From: Bacteroidota bacterium
GTDB lineage: Bacteria > Bacteroidota > Rhodothermia > Rhodothermales > UBA10348
Assembly (NCBI GenBank): GCA_027620595.1
Contig: JAQCDI010000162.1
Span: 1-6,247 of the forward strand
Length of the DNA stretch: 6,247 nucleotides
Direction: 5' to 3'
Of this stretch, positions 5,752 to 6,247 are shown piece by piece. Position numbers and translations under genes: made by a program. The notes below the pieces were generated by a model. The model was not told the origin of the DNA and did no database searches. It worked only from the letters and a program-made list of their open reading frames with translations. Position 1 is the first letter of the stretch; each line of letters starts with the position of its first letter.

Positions 5752-6247
5752 TCAGTGCTGTCCGAAGGCCTCTTTGAGGCGCCGACAGGCTTCTTCGAGC
5801 ACATCCATCTCCTTGGCAAAGCAGAATCGAAGGCAGGAGGCCCCATCTGCTTCGTCGGCATAGAAGGATCGACCAGCCACCGTGCCTACGCCCGCCCGTT
5901 CGACGAGCGTCCGGCTGGCTGCCATGTCGTCGGAAAAACCGTCGAACCGATCGCGAAGCGGGGAAAAATCGGCCAGAACGTAGTACGAGCCCTGTGGCCA
6001 CGGCACGATGAAGCCAAGATCCTCCAGCGTGCGGCACATGAGTGTGCGCTTGCGGTCGTAGGCTGCTGCCATGTCCCGGAAGTAGGCGTCGCTCATGCGG
6101 AAGGCCTCTGCCACGCCATGTTGGAGGGGCGTCGGGGCACATATGTAGATCAGGTCCGAAAGCAATCCCATCTTCGAGATGATCGGCTCAGGTCCGATGG
6201 CATACCCAAGGCGCCAGCCGGTCATGTTGTAGGTCTTCGAAAAGCCG
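5752..6247 (-). CDS. PLP-dependent aminotransferase class I/II, C-terminal part, cut by right edge
   Basis: About 165 C-terminal residues of a fold-type I aminotransferase; the N-terminal part lies outside the window. The first readable residues are GFSKTYNMTGWRLGYAIGP, the PLP-lysine motif, with the Schiff-base lysine codon at 6235-6237 and the following Arg of the phosphate-binding pocket. Near the end, CLRFCFAKE carries the conserved Arg (codon 5827-5829) expected to bind the substrate carboxylate. GSYYVLADF and the VERAGVGTVAGRSFY segment are typical of the subgroup containing methionine, kynurenine and aspartate/alanine aminotransferases; the exact amino acid cannot be told. The stop is TGA at 5752-5754. 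It is convergent with the phosphatase and is probably an independent unit. The internal Met at 6223-6225 lies after the catalytic lysine and is not the start. Confidence 0.93.
   Translation of the reverse strand, partial: GFSKTYNMTGWRLGYAIGPEPIISKMGLLSDLIYICAPTPLQHGVAEAFRMSDAYFRDMAAAYDRKRTLMCRTLEDLGFIVPWPQGSYYVLADFSPLRDRFDGFSDDMAASRTLVERAGVGTVAGRSFYADEADGASCLRFCFAKEMDVLEEACRRLKEAFGQH

Overview
The window looks like an ordinary chromosomal stretch from a GC-rich (roughly 60% by eye) Gram-negative relative of the Bacteroidota, with the Rhodothermia/Balneolia side the best guess. This placement is an inference. It rests on the gene families (a secreted M28 peptidase with a PA-type insert, a short DUF58 protein, a stand-alone HsdR_N-type nuclease domain protein and a HAL2-type phosphatase) and on the lack of Shine-Dalgarno sequences before almost every start codon. 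No tRNA, rRNA, CRISPR array, insertion sequence or phage gene was seen.

Layout. Positions 1-2546 hold a minus-strand pair: a DUF58 protein (1614-2546) followed by a secreted M28 metallopeptidase that runs off the left edge (1544 down to 1). The peptidase reading frame is broken by one in-frame TAA at 504-506, just before its zinc-binding catalytic domain, and reads on cleanly to the edge after it. A 146-base divergent intergenic region (2547-2692) separates this pair from a tightly packed plus-strand cluster: pyrR (2693-3277), pyrB (3282-4262), a small PD-(D/E)XK nuclease-domain protein (4259-4723) and a HAL2-type 3'(2'),5'-bisphosphate nucleotidase (4734-5723). Gaps inside the cluster are 4 bases, a 4-base overlap and 10 bases, so one transcript is likely. 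A convergent aminotransferase (5752-6247, minus) enters from the right edge. Only its C-terminal part is present, including the PLP lysine.

How the genes fit together. PyrR and PyrB concern UMP salvage/regulation and the first committed step of pyrimidine synthesis. The HAL2-type enzyme turns 3'-phosphoadenosine 5'-phosphate into AMP. The nuclease-domain protein between them has no assigned role. The cluster therefore has a nucleotide-metabolism theme with one unexplained member. No clearly new system is visible. The points most worth a second look are the nonsense codon in the peptidase, the uncharacterised nuclease inside a pyrimidine operon, and a possible leaderless start for pyrR.
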